Counted from the first letter of the stretch, positions 42,975-55,850 are shown. The stretch is 64,000 nucleotides of DNA from Lineus longissimus (GCF_910592395.1 NC_088322.1:6753431-6817430), one strand, 5' to 3'. Translations and numbers: made by a program. The notes: generated by a model not told the origin, from the letters alone.

Positions 42975-44249
42975 TTATGATGGCGTGTTCGACGGATTTC
43001 GTGGCCCTTTGTGTCGGCGGTGGAATGAGGAGACTTTAGGACTGGTATTCACCACCGATAAGTCGGCATGCAAGCAGTTGGTCTGTTTCTCAAGTTTCTG
43101 CACAGCTGCATACCTCTCCTCCAAGTTGCCGAGTGTCTCCATTAAATTATAATATTTGGCCTCCTTAGCTTCTGCTGAACGTTTTATATCCTTGATAGTG
43201 TTCTTGTACTGCTCCAATCTCTGCAGAAGCTCCTTCTTCCTCCTAGCATCATCACTCCTTTCCTTCAGATGGCCCTGTTCCATTACCCTAATACGTGCCT
43301 CCAGTTCCTCCTTCTCCCTTTGAAGATCAGCAAACAAACCATCATACATCAACATAAGTTCATTTTGCTGGCTCTTCTTCATCTCCTCGGCATCCTTCCG
43401 AAGCCCACTGATCTTATCCTTGGCATCTTTTTCAAGCCTACTGATTGTATCCTCATATCTTGCTTCCTTTGCCTGCCAGTCCTCCCTGGACTTCTTCATG
43501 TGCTCATCGAAGAACTCCGCAGCCAGGCGCAGGGCATCATTTGGTGACACCTCCATTCCCCTTAACAGTACCCTTTGTAATTCATCCCACGATTCTTTAA
43601 TTGTTCTCAACTCTTCCTCAGAGTTTCGTTCATACTTTTCATACCTCGCTTTCAGTCCATGCATTTTTTTCTCATACATCTTTTTCAGGTCCTCTTCTTT
43701 CGTTAAGATTGCATCAAACAACATCTTCTTGTAATTATTATCTAGCTCAAATATCTTATCCTCTAGATTCCGCCGCGCCGCCTCTTTAGTGGTCCACAAC
43801 TCCTCCCGTGAGTCATCTACCTTTCCCCTCAATGCCTGCAACTCTGCCTCGTAGTGTTTCTTACACTTTTTCAATTTACTGTCATACTTCTCTAGCATTG
43901 TATTGCTTAATGACTTAAGTTTGCTGTCTAATGTAGTTCGAGCGTGTTTTTTCACATCGAATAACATATCATCCTTTCTGCCATTATCTGTTTTCAATTT
44001 CTTCACAACATCCTGTTCCTGGAGCAGTCTCTTGACCAGATAATCTGTTTCCTTTTTGTGCTTGTTTCTCTCGAACACCAGTTCCTTCTCAAGTGTGTCA
44101 TACCTTGCATCGCCACAGCCATTGCCTGATCGACAAAAATGGCCAACCTGGTTGGTAAGATAACAACCCCCCTTGGTGCCTTGGAGGAGGTCTGCCACTC
44201 TGCCCCCATCTCTGTTCAAACGATAAGCTTCTTGACCTCCTTGGGCCAT
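42975..44249 (-). CDS. uncharacterised coiled-coil protein, single long exon
   Basis: About 424 aa from the ATG at 44249. The frame is open a little further upstream without an ATG. Residues 1-50 are Gly/Cys-rich. From about residue 50 to 400 the protein is almost wholly charged coiled coil (KKETDYLVKRLLQEQDVVKK, EKYERNSEEELRTIKES, LEARIRVMEQGHLKERSDD). It ends in a short basic tail (FHRRHKGPRN). No enzyme or DNA-binding motif is visible. It could be a structural or cilium-type protein, or a gene captured by a mobile element. The even coiled-coil composition over 1.2 kb argues against a chance ORF. Confidence 0.6.
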   Translation of the reverse strand: MAQGGQEAYRLNRDGGRVADLLQGTKGGCYLTNQVGHFCRSGNGCGDARYDTLEKELVFERNKHKKETDYLVKRLLQEQDVVKKLKTDNGRKDDMLFDVKKHARTTLDSKLKSLSNTMLEKYDSKLKKCKKHYEAELQALRGKVDDSREELWTTKEAARRNLEDKIFELDNNYKKMLFDAILTKEEDLKKMYEKKMHGLKARYEKYERNSEEELRTIKESWDELQRVLLRGMEVSPNDALRLAAEFFDEHMKKSREDWQAKEARYEDTISRLEKDAKDKISGLRKDAEEMKKSQQNELMLMYDGLFADLQREKEELEARIRVMEQGHLKERSDDARRKKELLQRLEQYKNTIKDIKRSAEAKEAKYYNLMETLGNLEERYAAVQKLEKQTNCLHADLSVVNTSPKVSSFHRRHKGPRNPSNTPS

Positions 44250-44441
44250 AACATCAATCTTGATCCCCAATTGCTACTAAACTTGGTCACTCTGCAATGC
44301 AAAGAAGGAACAAGCCATGTTTCAGGTGTGTCAACACCAATCTCTACCAATATCATCAAGTTATACCCTGTAATTTTTTGCATGGGCCACTGTAACATTT
44401 TTAAATGTTCTCCGGAAAAAGTGTCCTTCCCTATGTGGTGA

Positions 44442-46316
44442 CGAAGTAAGGTACGAGTCTGTAAAGATACATGACCTCTATAACCACAGAAGGGACACTT
44501 TATCCTTGGACATATAAAACTGTTACATCTGCATTATTCTGTAGTTAAGTGTGCCTGTGCAGATGGGGATTCAGATTATACATCAACACCTGTCTGGAAA
44601 ATCTTCGCAGAATGTTTGTGCCAATATTCTGATGCATCTCAGTACCATCCTCTGTACAGAAACTCTAACTATGGCATTATATCCACCCCTTAATAAAGGT
44701 AGAATAGAGCTATGGCGGTAGACTACAGTAGGCCCCTAATCATGTTTCTGACTAGACCATAGGTTAAGGACTGACATGTTATTGTTTTTACAAAGCACAT
44801 TATTCTGGTGCTGACATGTTATTGTTTTTACAAAGCACATTATTCTGGTGCTGCAAAGATAGGGCGTTTCAAAGCATTTTGAGGTTGTGATAATATCAGT
44901 GCCAAAAATACCGATAGTCTTCCTGTCATATAGGCAACATATATCATTTCAAAGGTTTCGAAACCAGTTTGGGCAGTTAATAATCCAATAATGCTACGCC
45001 AAGAAAATGTCAGTCGAAGAGCACTGACATCTTGCAGCATATACAAGATTTCATGAATGCTTCGTGTTCGGCCGTTCTGCGCGAATTAGGACAAATAGAT
45101 TGCACTCCATTTATCAAGTATACAACACATGGAAATAGGTCTCCACTGAAAGATACAACTTGATCTATCAACGAACAATAGTTCAGTTTCTAGGGGTGGG
45201 TGGGGGGGGGGGGGGGGTCACTGATAACTGATAGGAAATCTGACTATTTTGATATTGCTCTTGGAGCAACCAAACACAATTCAGCATATGTGGCGCAACA
45301 GAAAAACAGTTACTCTGTGAAGCAACCCTCTTGACATACATGTTCAGGTTTTTAGCTGATGTCAAAATAATTTGGAAGGGTCTCTGCTGGCATTGGGAAG
45401 CTAATCGTGGCAAGAGGAGAAGACTTGATGAGTGATCGCTGGTTAACATATTGAAGGATGTACTTACCTGCCATGATGAGAGAAGTGGTCAAGTGTGCAT
45501 ATTTCAACTGGTTGTAGTAGTGGTTTCCCTTTTATCTCACGGTCACACACTGGGTGATTTACCATTCATGCCTTCATTGTAGATATACATTCCATCATTG
45601 GCAATTATACTCTCAGTTCAAATACTGTTTGTATGTGATATTTCTACTTGGAAAATTCCGCTGGAAACACCTGTCAAGTACTTTCATTTGCTATTTATCA
45701 TAATTGTGTATCATACCATGACATTGTCATTCGAATAATGCCCAAGTGAAAAGTGCATTTGAAATGTCTCATAAAAGATAATAAAAAAAGGTTCCACATG
45801 AATGAAAATATGGCCTACTAAATTAAAAGCTTTGCTCCTGTTCGGAGAGGTCACCCTCTTGCTGAATATCATTTCTGAATGAAAACAACAAACAAACAAA
45901 AAAACAAACAAATAACGTACATGTACATGTACCTTTCCCTGGAGGAGTGGCAGTGCTCAGACCATGTGAAAGTAAACTTAGTCACCCAGGAGAAATAGTC
46001 CTGTTGCACAGTAGCTTACATGAATTTATGGTGAGAAACTGTGGCTTTGAATATTACAATTGTACTACTTAACATTATCATAAACCTGCACCAAATAAAT
46101 TTGTATAACCCACAGCAATACATTGTGCATAGAATACTTGAATCCCAAGACTGCGGGGTCTATAAAGATCACTCTCAAACTGCAAGTCCTTCATGTAGCT
46201 CACGCCTCTCCATGCAGTGTTAGGGAAGGATGTGATTTCAGGAACAACTTCAAAACACTGAAAGATCATTTGGGTTGCATCCAGTGTTCGATCCATGTGT
46301 CATCTTTCATGAGGAT
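44442..46316. other. intergenic sequence with a small duplication; no gene recognised
   Basis: Contains a perfect tandem duplication of about 42 bp (TGACATGTTATTGTTTTTAC and onward, 44772-44853), a G run at about 45200 and an (ACAA)n stretch near 45890. A minus-strand frame at 46078-46296 is open up to the BEL insertion, but I do not recognise it. Confidence 0.5.
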
Positions 46317-46483
46317 TGTTATGGCGATTTATTTTGGAAGAGAGTGTAGTGGTTGTCGTTGGGTGTGGCGGTGAACGTAGAGGCAGGACGATTTTGTTAC
46401 AAAGTTTTCGGAACAAAGAGTTGACTTCGATATTTCTGCATTTATGTTTATGATATATTCGGATCTAAGGATTAGGTGAAACA
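46317..46483 (+). repeat. left LTR of the BEL/Pao element
   Basis: Starts TGTTATGGCGATTTATTTTG and ends GGTGAAACA. It contains about 34 bases not found in the right LTR (near 46378-46420). Confidence 0.8.
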
Positions 46484-47206
46484 TAAAATGGTCTCTCCGA
46501 CCGGATAATTGACTTTAACTTTGGTATCGAGGAGCGCGAAGTGCGAGGAAGGAAAAAGTAGGTCATAATTGTCTCTACGTCGGAACTGTGTATATCAAGT
46601 ACGCTGTACATTTTGTATGGGGCGGTGTTCGCTCGCTTGATGCTGGATTATAGGCTGTTCGAAAATTATGTGATGTTCGTGAGAATGTTAGGTTTTAGCA
46701 CTGAAATTCGCCTTCGACAGTAAATCGCTGTGTGGTGTTCGATTTGACATGCGTTTTTGGAACTTCATGTATTGCATTGAGAACTACGAGTATGAATATT
46801 CTGACTGTTGATTTGGCGGACATTGTCGAGCATTCTGCTAAAGCTTAAAAGAGTGAGCCGGAGTGTTGGTCCTGGTCCGATGGTCGATGGTAATTTGCAA
46901 CCTGTAATCAATATCAATTGGCGGCGGTGAGTAAGCATTGCTTATTGTTATTGAACCACGCATGATGAGTCCAGCCTGATGTCACAAAAGATTGCTGACT
47001 GCCCCATATCCCTGACGCCTTTGCCTGTCGAGCTCAGAAGTCACCTGCAATGTTTGAGTAAACATTGATACATGGTCTTTCACACATGCCTAGTCTCATA
47101 TTGACTGATCCATTTCGTTCGTTGGTCGTTTTATCGTCCAGTCACATCATTGCACTTGCAGTTCGTTTAATCAGTATCATGATCACATGCATATCGTGTG
47201 AACGAC
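46484..47206 (+). other. BEL/Pao 5' untranslated leader
   Basis: Non-coding sequence between the left LTR and the first gag ATG at 47207. The probable tRNA primer site is at its start. Confidence 0.6.
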
Positions 47207-48950
47207 ATGAGTGTTGAGATGGCAGACTTTGATTATTTGTTTGAGGACGAGATGGCGGGATTTGGAGTTGCAGATTCTGCCAGGCCATTGCAAGAGATGC
47301 CACTCCCACATTCTTGGGGATAGAAGTAGTAAGCAGAGAAAGCCACCCACCTTTTCAGGGCTTCATCTGCTCAGTGATGTGGCAGCCGCTGACCATGCTG
47401 ACTATGGCGATTTTATGGACATGATGCAATCAGAGTTAGAGTTGAGTCGATGGGAGGTGGCCATGCTTACGACCAAATTGCGACATTGCACACCTGAACG
47501 GGCGACTGTGCAGCCACCGACCGACTTACAGGATATGACCTTATCGGGTCATAGCTGGCCCACAGAAGATAGACATTTTTCATTTTTAAATCCACAAGAG
47601 AGATCCTTGAAGCCATTGTCGCCAACTCAGCAGTTCCAATCGAGGACAGCATTGCAGCAGGCACCTAATGCATCGAGCACCCCACGAGTACTCCCACCCA
47701 CGATGAACATGAGCAATATCTCGCCCCATCCCAAGTCGCCTTCACCAACTGTGGCTGAAGATTTACCAGAATTTATGTCCAGGAGAGAGCAAAGATCTCC
47801 TCAGCAGTTCATGACTGACACCCAGGTTATAGTAACGTCAGTGATTGGCAAAGAAGATTGGTGGAAACAATGGCTTTGCCTTTGACGTCGATGATGACAT
47901 TTTCGGGCGATCAAGGAGAGTTTTGGATGTTTATGCAACATTTCAATAGTTGTATTGGGGACATGGCCGTTGATGATATTGCAGAGTTAAATTGCCTTTT
48001 TGAGTTTTGTAAAGGCAAAGCCGCAGCTGTGATTCGACCATGTGCCATTATGGATCCAAGTAGAGGCTATTCCGTGCCATGGAGTTGTTGAAGCAGCGAT
48101 TCGGTAAGGAGTACCAGATATCCGAAGCTTGTGTAAAGCACGTAACGGAAGTTCCTGCAATAAAAGTTAATGATTTTACAGCTCTACAAGATTTGCAGAT
48201 GAGGTGTTGAGTTGTGGTGAAACCTTACCAGCGATGAACTGCATTGGTGAGATCGACACAAGATCAAGAGTGGTGCAGATTGTTTAGAGACTACCTCTGT
48301 TTTTGAAGTCCAGATGGCGCGAGCTTGCAGTCGATAAAGTCGATAAAGTCGTGAAGGATAACGTTTATCCAGGGACAGAGAAACTTGTAGATTTTCTGCA
48401 AGGCATTGCTCGAGAGACAAACAATCCTGTATTCGGAGTCTCCAGGACCGCTGATCAAGAATATTCTAAGGACAATCGGTCCACTGGTGGAAAACTGCAA
48501 GTTCACGCTCAACACAAACAAGATCTCACACTACAGGTGAAGCCAGGAACGTCAAGAAAGCAAACATGAAATGTTACGTTAGTGAATCTGCACACAGATT
48601 GCTAGATTGTCCTGCTTAGAAAGGTGCGACAGTGCAAAAGCGATGGAACTTGGTGAAAGAGAAGAAGTTGTGCTTCAGATGTTTGTCTTGTCGGGAAATC
48701 ACATGGGGAAAAATTGCCAGCGCAGGAACACGTGCAACATAAATGGCTGTGGAAGAAGTCATCATTTCCACCTTCATGAAGATCGGTCATCATCCTTGTC
48801 AAAAGCCAACCCAGCCAACAAGGCCAACAGTTCCCTTGGTACCAGTGATTCGGCGCCCAACGTACCTATCCAGGTTGTACTACGAACTGTTCCGGTGCGG
48901 TTAGTTGGTCCAGGAGGAAAGAGAGTGCTTGTTAATGAGGATGGATGAGG
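47207..48950 (+). pseudogene. BEL/Pao gag remnant
   Basis: An ATG at 47207 opens a short frame (MSVEMADFDYLFEDEM) that stops after about 38 codons. Gag then continues in pieces in other frames: a Ser/Pro-rich part (47330-47830), the retro-gag-like part with FSGDQGEFWMFMQHF (47890-48070), and a Cys/His zinc-knuckle region at about 48560-48790, spread over two frames. At least four frame breaks are present. Confidence 0.75.
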
Positions 48951-50263
48951 GGTCTTATGTCCGAGCAGACGTCGTTACAGCTCTGGGCATAAGTGGAACG
49001 GAAAAGAATCTGAAGACCGCTACTCTCGCTGACTGGGTCTCACTTGACAGACAGAAAGTGGAAGTTCAGCTAGAGAGCATAGATGGTAGCACGGTTCGGA
49101 AGATGAAGATATGGACGATGAGTGACAATTCATAATTGGAACCACCGTAAGACGAAGTTCGACCATATTGCCGATTGGCAGTTCCCCACGGCATCAGGTA
49201 GGAAGACGGTGGATGTCCTAATCGGATCTGATTATAAAGAGTTAGGAATCGCCCTTGAGGAAAGTTTTGGGAAATCTGGCAGCCAGTTGCAAGGAGAATG
49301 CCACTAGGTTGGACGTGCGTTGGTCCTCTACCTTTGACCAATGTACATCAGACTTCTACCAACTTTGCAATGAGCTTTAATGTCACACAAGAGTCAACTG
49401 ATCATCAGTTGCGGAAGTTATGGGACCAGGACCTCATCAGAGAAGTCGATGACACCCATTCTCCAGAAGACAAGGTGGTGATTAAGAAGACGAAGAGTTC
49501 GATAAAGAAGTTATCAGACTGGTACGAAGTGGGGATTCCTTGGCGTGAAGAACCTCCAGATTTAAAAGATAACAGAATAGTAGCTGAGAGAAGACTTCGA
49601 TTACTTGAAGCCAGTCTGATGAGGAGACCTGAAGTAGCCAAGAGATACAAAGAAGGATTTGAAGCGACTGTTGAGAAAGGATACATCAGCAAGATACAAT
49701 TTGAGAAAGCACAAGAACCAGGGTTGTACTTGCCACATTTTGCGGTAATCCGTGACGACAAGCAGACAACGAAGGTGCGCATTGTCTATGATAGTGCGTC
49801 AACCTACGATGGTACAAGTCTTAACCATAAGATGTTCCCAGGCCCAAAGTTACAACGAGATATATTGAAGATCCTTTTAAAATTTCACATGAAGCCTGTG
49901 GCCTTAATCGGAGATATAAAAGAGATGTTTAATCAAGTTAGTCTGGCGGAAAAGGACAGAAAGATCCACCGTCTGTTGTGGCGCACTCTCGATCCAACTG
50001 CTCCGATTGAAGTTTATGAAGCAACAAGACTGGTATTTGGCGATGCAGCATATCCGTTTTTTGCACAATTTGCAACCACGCATCAGGCCGAGGCAATGCG
50101 GGAGCAATATCCGGAGGCAGCAGAGGTTGTACTCAAAGCAATCTACATCGATGATGTAATTGACAGCCTTGAAGATGAAGAAGAAGCCAGACGTATGCGC
50201 CATGATTTGCAAGCTGTTTTGAAACCCGCTGGTTTCATGATTCGCCGCTGGTGCAACAATTGA
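48830..50263 (+). pseudogene. BEL/Pao protease and reverse transcriptase remnant
   Basis: The aspartic-protease region (48830-49300) is broken by stops and shifts. The RT frame is open from 49298 to 50263, with KVRIVYDSAS, FNQVSLAEKDRKIHRLLW and the catalytic YIDD in AIYIDDVIDS. The copy then shifts frame near 50262, and the thumb/connection part continues in another frame at 50282-50610. Confidence 0.82.
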
Positions 50264-50624
50264 TGTGCTGTTCTGGAAGGGTTGGATGAGTCGGAGCAGG
50301 CATCAGGAGTTAATCTGGAAGAGTCAGCTCTTCCCAGCGTGAAGACCCTTGGCGTTGAATGGAATGCGGCTTCAGACACGTTTACCTTTTTCTTGCACAG
50401 TACCGAGCAGCCGATTATGACAAAACGACAAATTCTGAGTCGCGCTGCAACCATATTTGATCCTTTCCAATTCTTAGCCCCTGTTGTTATTCGGGGCAAG
50501 ATAGCTCTGCAAGAATGCTATTTGCGTGGAATCGGATGGGACGATGACCTGCCTGTTGATATCCAAACTAGACTTGGCCATTGGACCGGAGAGCTCCAGC
50601 GGGTGAACAAGGTTTGCATCCCTT

Positions 50625-50998
50625 GGTGCTATCTATTGTATTCAAGTGTTTAAACAATTTAGCCCCACATTACATATCCTCCCTCATAGAATTCTACCAA
50701 CCTAGACGCAGTCTCTGTTCCTCATCTGTTGGCCCACTGTTGGTGCGACCAAGGAGTAGGTTGATAACGTTTGGCAACAGAGCCTTCTCCACTGCAGCCC
50801 CGAGGCTCTGGAATCAACTTCCACGCAGTGCGAGAGAATGTGCCAGCATCTCGGTCTTCAAATCGCATCTTGAATCCTATCTCTTTGGTCGCTACCACTC
50901 CTAATATGTCTCTCTTTTGTAAAGTGTCACCGATCACTCTGAGTGGATTCTGGCACTATAAATCATTTAAATATTATCAAATATTATTATATTATTAT
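50625..50998 (+). mobile_element. 5'-truncated LINE inserted in the BEL/Pao element
   Basis: Encodes the C terminus of a non-LTR retrotransposon polymerase (VFKCLNNLAPHYISSLIEF, then LVRPRSRLITFGNRAFST, then LWNQLPRSARE, then FKSHLESYLFGRYHS, stop at 50904). This tail pattern is typical of L2/CR1-like and related LINEs. It ends in an ATT-rich simple repeat at 50968-50998. BEL sequence resumes directly afterwards. Confidence 0.8.
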
Positions 50999-51659
50999 CG
51001 CAGCAGACCAGTGGGAGATATAGAGAAGATGGCTCTGCATACGTTTAACGATGCATCGCGACTTGCCTACTGGGCAGTTGCCTATCTTAGGTTTCCAGTA
51101 TGCTGATGGAAGAATAAAGGTCAGCATGGTAGCTACAAAGTTTAAAGTTGTTCCTCTGAAGAATGTTAGTATTCTACGGCTGGAGCTGATGGCTGCGGTA
51201 GTAGGAGTGCGTGTAGCTGAAGTTATAGCCAGAAGCATAGAGTGCCCAGTCTCGGAGTGTATTTCTTTGACTGATTCCATGGATGTGGTGTGTTGGGTCC
51301 ATGGGAAGTCACACAACTATAAACCTTTTGTGGCCAACCGTATAGCAGAACTCCATGAGAAGACATCCCCATCACAATGGAGACACGTACCCGGACTCCA
51401 GAACCCAGCTGATCTCGGAACGAGAGGCATCCGAGTGACAGAGTTGATAGAAGGTTGTCCTTGGTTTGCCAGGCCCAGGTTTCTGCTCGAGGGGGAGGAC
51501 CTGTGGCCGAGTCTAAAATTCGGAAGTAGCAGCCCAGAAGCAAAGACAGAAATACGGACTTTCCCAGTGTTGTTCACTGCCAAGAGAGTTGGCAGCATCA
51601 TCGATCCGGAGAAATTCCCAAGTCGGTACCGGCTATTGCGTGTGTCGGCATTATTCTAA
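50999..51659 (+). pseudogene. BEL/Pao RNase H remnant
   Basis: The first part, with HTFNDASRLAYWAVAYLR, is in one frame and stops at about 51106. The second part runs from 51051 to 51656 in another frame, with LRLELMAAVVGVR, LTDSMDVVCWVHG and NPADLGTRG, as in Pao-family RNase H. One frame break lies near 51090. Confidence 0.75.
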
Positions 51660-51669
51660 CGTTTTGTAA

Positions 51670-52793
51670 AAAATCTGAAGCGATGCACTGTTGCAACGCG
51701 TTGATGAACTGAACGAGGCTGAACAGTACTGGATAAAAGAGGCCCAAGAGATGTTCACTCAGGATCTGAGCCATTTTAACAAACATGAACCTGCTAGAGG
51801 AAGACTAAAGCTGTTGATCCCCTTCCTTGATGCAGAAGGAGGTATGCGTGTGGGGGGGGGGGACGTCTCCAGAAGTCCAATCTACCCTATGAGACCAAGC
51901 ATCCTGCGATTCTGCCAAACAAGCATCGCATCACTCAGCTTGTTGTGGTGCACTACCATGTTCATGGTCACCATGTGCGTGGAGTAAATTGGACATTGGC
52001 AGACATTCGTGCAAAGTACTGGATCGTCCATGCGAGGGAAGTGAAATGGTGGGAATGGACGTGCTACACATGCAAGTGGATGAAAAAAGTAAAAGGACAG
52101 CAACTGATGGCCCCTTTGCTTGATTTCCGAGCTACCGAGAGATGCGGGAACTAATCAAGACAATGGATCAAAGCAAGATAGTGGATCAAGCAGCAGACGA
52201 CGGTATTGAATGGAGAGTTCAATCCACCAACCGGCTCGCACCACGGAGGCATCTTCGAATCAGTGGTGAAACAAGCAAAGCGAGCACTGAGTGCCATCTT
52301 GAAGGACAAGGGCATCACGGATGAAGAGTTCCTGACAGCAGTGGTTGAGGTCAAGGGATTGCTCAACTCTCGACCATTGAGCTATTGCAGTGACAGTCCC
52401 AATGATCCCAACGTCTTGACCACAACCATTTCATTTATGGTCAGGCTGGGGCTATTTGGCACCAAGAGTAGTAGACAGCTTGGCTGTGAACCCCATCATA
52501 GATGGCGCTACGTCCAACAGCTCATCTGTGATGTGTGGAAGCGATGGATGAAGGAGATACTCACAAACCTAAGCCGAAGAGGGAAACGGTGCAAGGAACT
52601 TCAAGACATTCAAGTCGACGACGTGTGCATGCTGGTTAATCAAATCAACCCCCGTGGGAAATGGCCGCTGGGCGAGGTAACGGAGGTCTTTCCAGGAACT
52701 GATGGACACGTTCGTGTTTTGAAGGTAAAGAGCAGTGGCCAGGAGTATATCCGTCTGAACACAAGACTGTGCCTTCTCATTGTGAAGAAATAG
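51670..52793 (+). pseudogene. BEL/Pao integrase remnant with a deleted core
   Basis: The N-terminal zinc-binding His/Cys motif is present (HYHVHGHH and CYTC, about 51945-52080). A run of G at 51849 shifts the frame. After GQQLMAPL (about 52110) the sequence jumps to the end of the catalytic core (FNPPTGSHHGGIFE, about 52215), so the middle of the core, with two of the three acidic residues, is missing. The C-terminal domain runs to the stop at 52793. Confidence 0.78.
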
Positions 52794-53422
52794 ACAATTT
52801 AATCATACTTTGAACATTGCGGTAGTTGATGCTTCGCCAGCATCCTGCGCGTGGAATGATCACTTAAGTTTTGATGATTTGGACATTATATAACTTTGTA
52901 TTAAGTAATGTGGTTTGTTTTAGGAAATTTGAATAGTTAGAATCTTCGCAGCAATTGGGGTCCAAGCCAGAATAATGCTTCCCGATTGTTGGGTGTACGC
53001 CGTGCGCTGCCCAGGCTGAATTTCTCAACTGTTTGAATTTTCATGTACTCCTATATATCTTGCGTTACAGTTAATTTGGACTTTATTTAGTTACAAACTG
53101 TGCACTTCAGTATTCTCATCACCGCGGTGTATAACTCTAGCATATAAATTACTTCGGGATATTCGGCAGATCCAGCATTCGTTGTGTCCATGACATTAGG
53201 ACGTTTATCGTTAGAATCGGTTCTGAGTTGAACCAGTTGTGAGCACTCACCAGGTCTAGACGACAGACTCGTGTTATGCTTCGATCCAAAGCGGGGCAAC
53301 TTTGTTCTTGTTACTTTCGGTCTTCAAATGAGACACTTATTCAAATGTTTGATATTTGTTTTGGACTTTAACCTTAGTGATGAACATTTCACTACCGCTG
53401 TCTGTTCATGAGGGGGAGAATA

Positions 53423-53555
53423 TGTTATGGCGAATTATTTTGGAAGAGAGTGTAGTGGTTGTCATTGGGTGTGGCGGTGAGCGAATAAAGTGTTAACTTC
53501 GATATTTCTGCATTTATGTTTGTGATATAGTCGGACCTAAGGATTCGGTGAAACA
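53423..53555 (+). repeat. right LTR of the BEL/Pao element
   Basis: Starts TGTTATGGCGAATTATTTTG and ends CGGTGAAACA. It is preceded by a polypurine tract at 53410-53420. Confidence 0.8.
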
Positions 53556-55850
53556 CGGATAACACATTTCCAGGGAGTCCGTGGAGTAGCAATTAGGTAC
53601 TGAGCTCATAGCCACATGCTCAACCAGTGTCATAGAGCAGAACACTTTAACACTGAAAAAACGAAAGCAACATTATTTCATTCCCTCAACCACAAAGATA
53701 AACTCAAGTTTGGGTACTTTTGCCTTAACATGCTTGAGGACAACTAGCATGACTAGACCAACCTTAAGCGCTTTTCACCGAAAACCACTTTAACAGCTTG
53801 GTGGAGACGGGCAAATTTAGAAATCTATACTTGGACAGGAGTCTTGCATGAACTGCAAGCTTCAAACTAGAACCATTTTGGCCACTAGCCGAGTCTAAGC
53901 GATTAAATCAGCTGTTCGGGTGTGTAAGTGCAGTCAGACGACTGTTGTTTCATATGAAGTTGGTGCAATCCGTGGCAGAGGGGCACATTTACCCTAAATT
54001 TCCTCAGGAAACAGTCTGTTGATGTTGTAGACCAACATGGCAAGAATAACTCAAAGAGATTAATTTTTTGAACTGTAGATTTTATTCAATAAACTTTACA
54101 TGACAATATGTACACAGTATAATTAACCTAAAGGATAATACAGATTTATGTAAACCGTGAAATTTCTGAGAGCGTTTCATTTTTGTGACTATCGCAAATG
54201 CACCATCCAACACAGACTTAATGAAATAGTCAGAGGCCATTGTGCTCACCGTATATATATTTGGTGGTTAGGAATTCATCCTGGTTAAGAAACATGCTAC
54301 ATGTATAGTATATAGGTCAAACCAAAGTCAGTATGACTTGTGGTGTATCCCTGTTTGAAGAACCTGCACAGAGGGCTCACTTAAATAAACATATGTCTAT
54401 TTCTGTGGAATTTGATGATGGAAACCTAACGCTATAGTTTGCAAGGTGACTGGGCAGCCAAGAGCTCAGTAATATTGCCATATATAAACTTCTTTTTAAA
54501 CGTTTTTTAGCTCAGCTGACAAAGTCAGCGGAGCTAGTCAAATAGCTATTCGATTGGTGTCCGTCCTTCCATCCATCCTTCCTTCCATCCATCTAGCCAT
54601 CTGTAGACAAAGTTGGGCATTTTGTAATCATACAACTGAGGCACTTCAAATCTAGTCTTGCTTATAAACACCGCAGAAAATGTTGCTTACGGAAAAAAAT
54701 TTGGGCGATTCGACTCAAATTCAGCTCCCCAGGGGGCAAAATGCGTAAATGAAAAACAATTTTTTGACGCTCTATTCCAGCAGATAAAAGCTTGAAATAA
54801 AGTTGAAAAGGTCTTCATGATACAGAAGTTTTGATATAAAATAGATTAGTGTGGATTTATATCACCAGTTGGCGGTAGTGAGCAAAACTGTTGTTTGACC
54901 CCGGATGACCCCGCTTTAAATTTCCCGCCGCGAACTGACATGAAAACCTCGAACCAGTGAATACCGGACTGCGGGTATTGCCAGTGCATCCACTGTATGA
55001 ACGGCTCGTCTGGGATAAATTGACGAGGCGGCTCGACCCTCCACTGCGCGGTCGAGTTTACCTGGAGTACTATCATCAAGAAAATGGTGGTGACCTTTTT
55101 ATTTCTACCAGAGCGATGATTTTGTAAGTGACAAATTTTCTTATTTAAACCTACAACTTGCGTTCCTTGTGATGGCATAGTAATTATGCCAGAGAGGCTG
55201 GGCTTGGCCTAGATCTGATAAACACTAGTGCTCGTTGATAGGCCAGGTGTAGGTAGCTTGTGTTCACGTCATTGGCGCCAAATAAACACGTTGCAATGCT
55301 TCTATACAAAGGATGGTTTTCAGAAAATAGGCCCTACATGTAGAATGTACTTTTTCTCTATTTGATTGCTTTCCCCCAGAGTATCTTTGGAATGCATTAC
55401 ATACATCCCTGTTTAGGTCTACCCAGACCTAGGCCTATATCATTTCAGACTGGCATGGCATTACTGTCAGGGTCACATCTGATGAGGTGTTACTATGGGA
55501 AAGATGATTCTAAGGCAGTAAAACAATTCTTTGAATGTGACATTTGGGTCATTTTTTCACTTATCCAATAAACACATGCAGTCAGTTCCTGATGTTGGAT
55601 TGCAGGCCATGAAAAAAATAATATTTTTATTGTCCATTATCTTTTACTGACCACATTAATTCAGCTTTATACTATGACACAACCATCTAACTTGTTAATA
55701 GAAATACAATATTGTCCTACCCAAGACTTGCAGAAGCCCCTTTTATAATCACTGGAGGGTCATATCCCTACCACTGTCTGAGTTGAGGGACAATAAACCC
55801 AAAAATACTTTCTTTTCCCTGACTTGACTTAGTGACAATCTGATACTGAT
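53556..55850. other. intergenic sequence; dispersed repeat near 54510-54620
   Basis: 54508-54610 has TTTTTTAGCTCAGCTGACAA, then GTCAGCGGAGCTA, then (TCCATCCTTCC)n, a hairpin-prone dispersed-repeat motif. A minus-strand frame at 54846-55178 is open for about 110 codons but is not recognised. The rest is featureless. Confidence 0.45.

Larger units (their letters stand above)
46317..53555 (+). mobile_element. BEL/Pao-type LTR retrotransposon, decayed
   Basis: Two diverged LTRs (46317-46483 and 53423-53555) flank gag-pol remains in the BEL/Pao order: gag, protease, RT, RNase H, integrase. A possible primer site starts with TGG at 46489, and a purine tract (AGGGGGAGAA) precedes the right LTR. GGAT lies at both outer edges and may be the target duplication. 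Many frameshifts, a nested LINE and a deletion in the integrase show the copy is dead. Confidence 0.88.
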
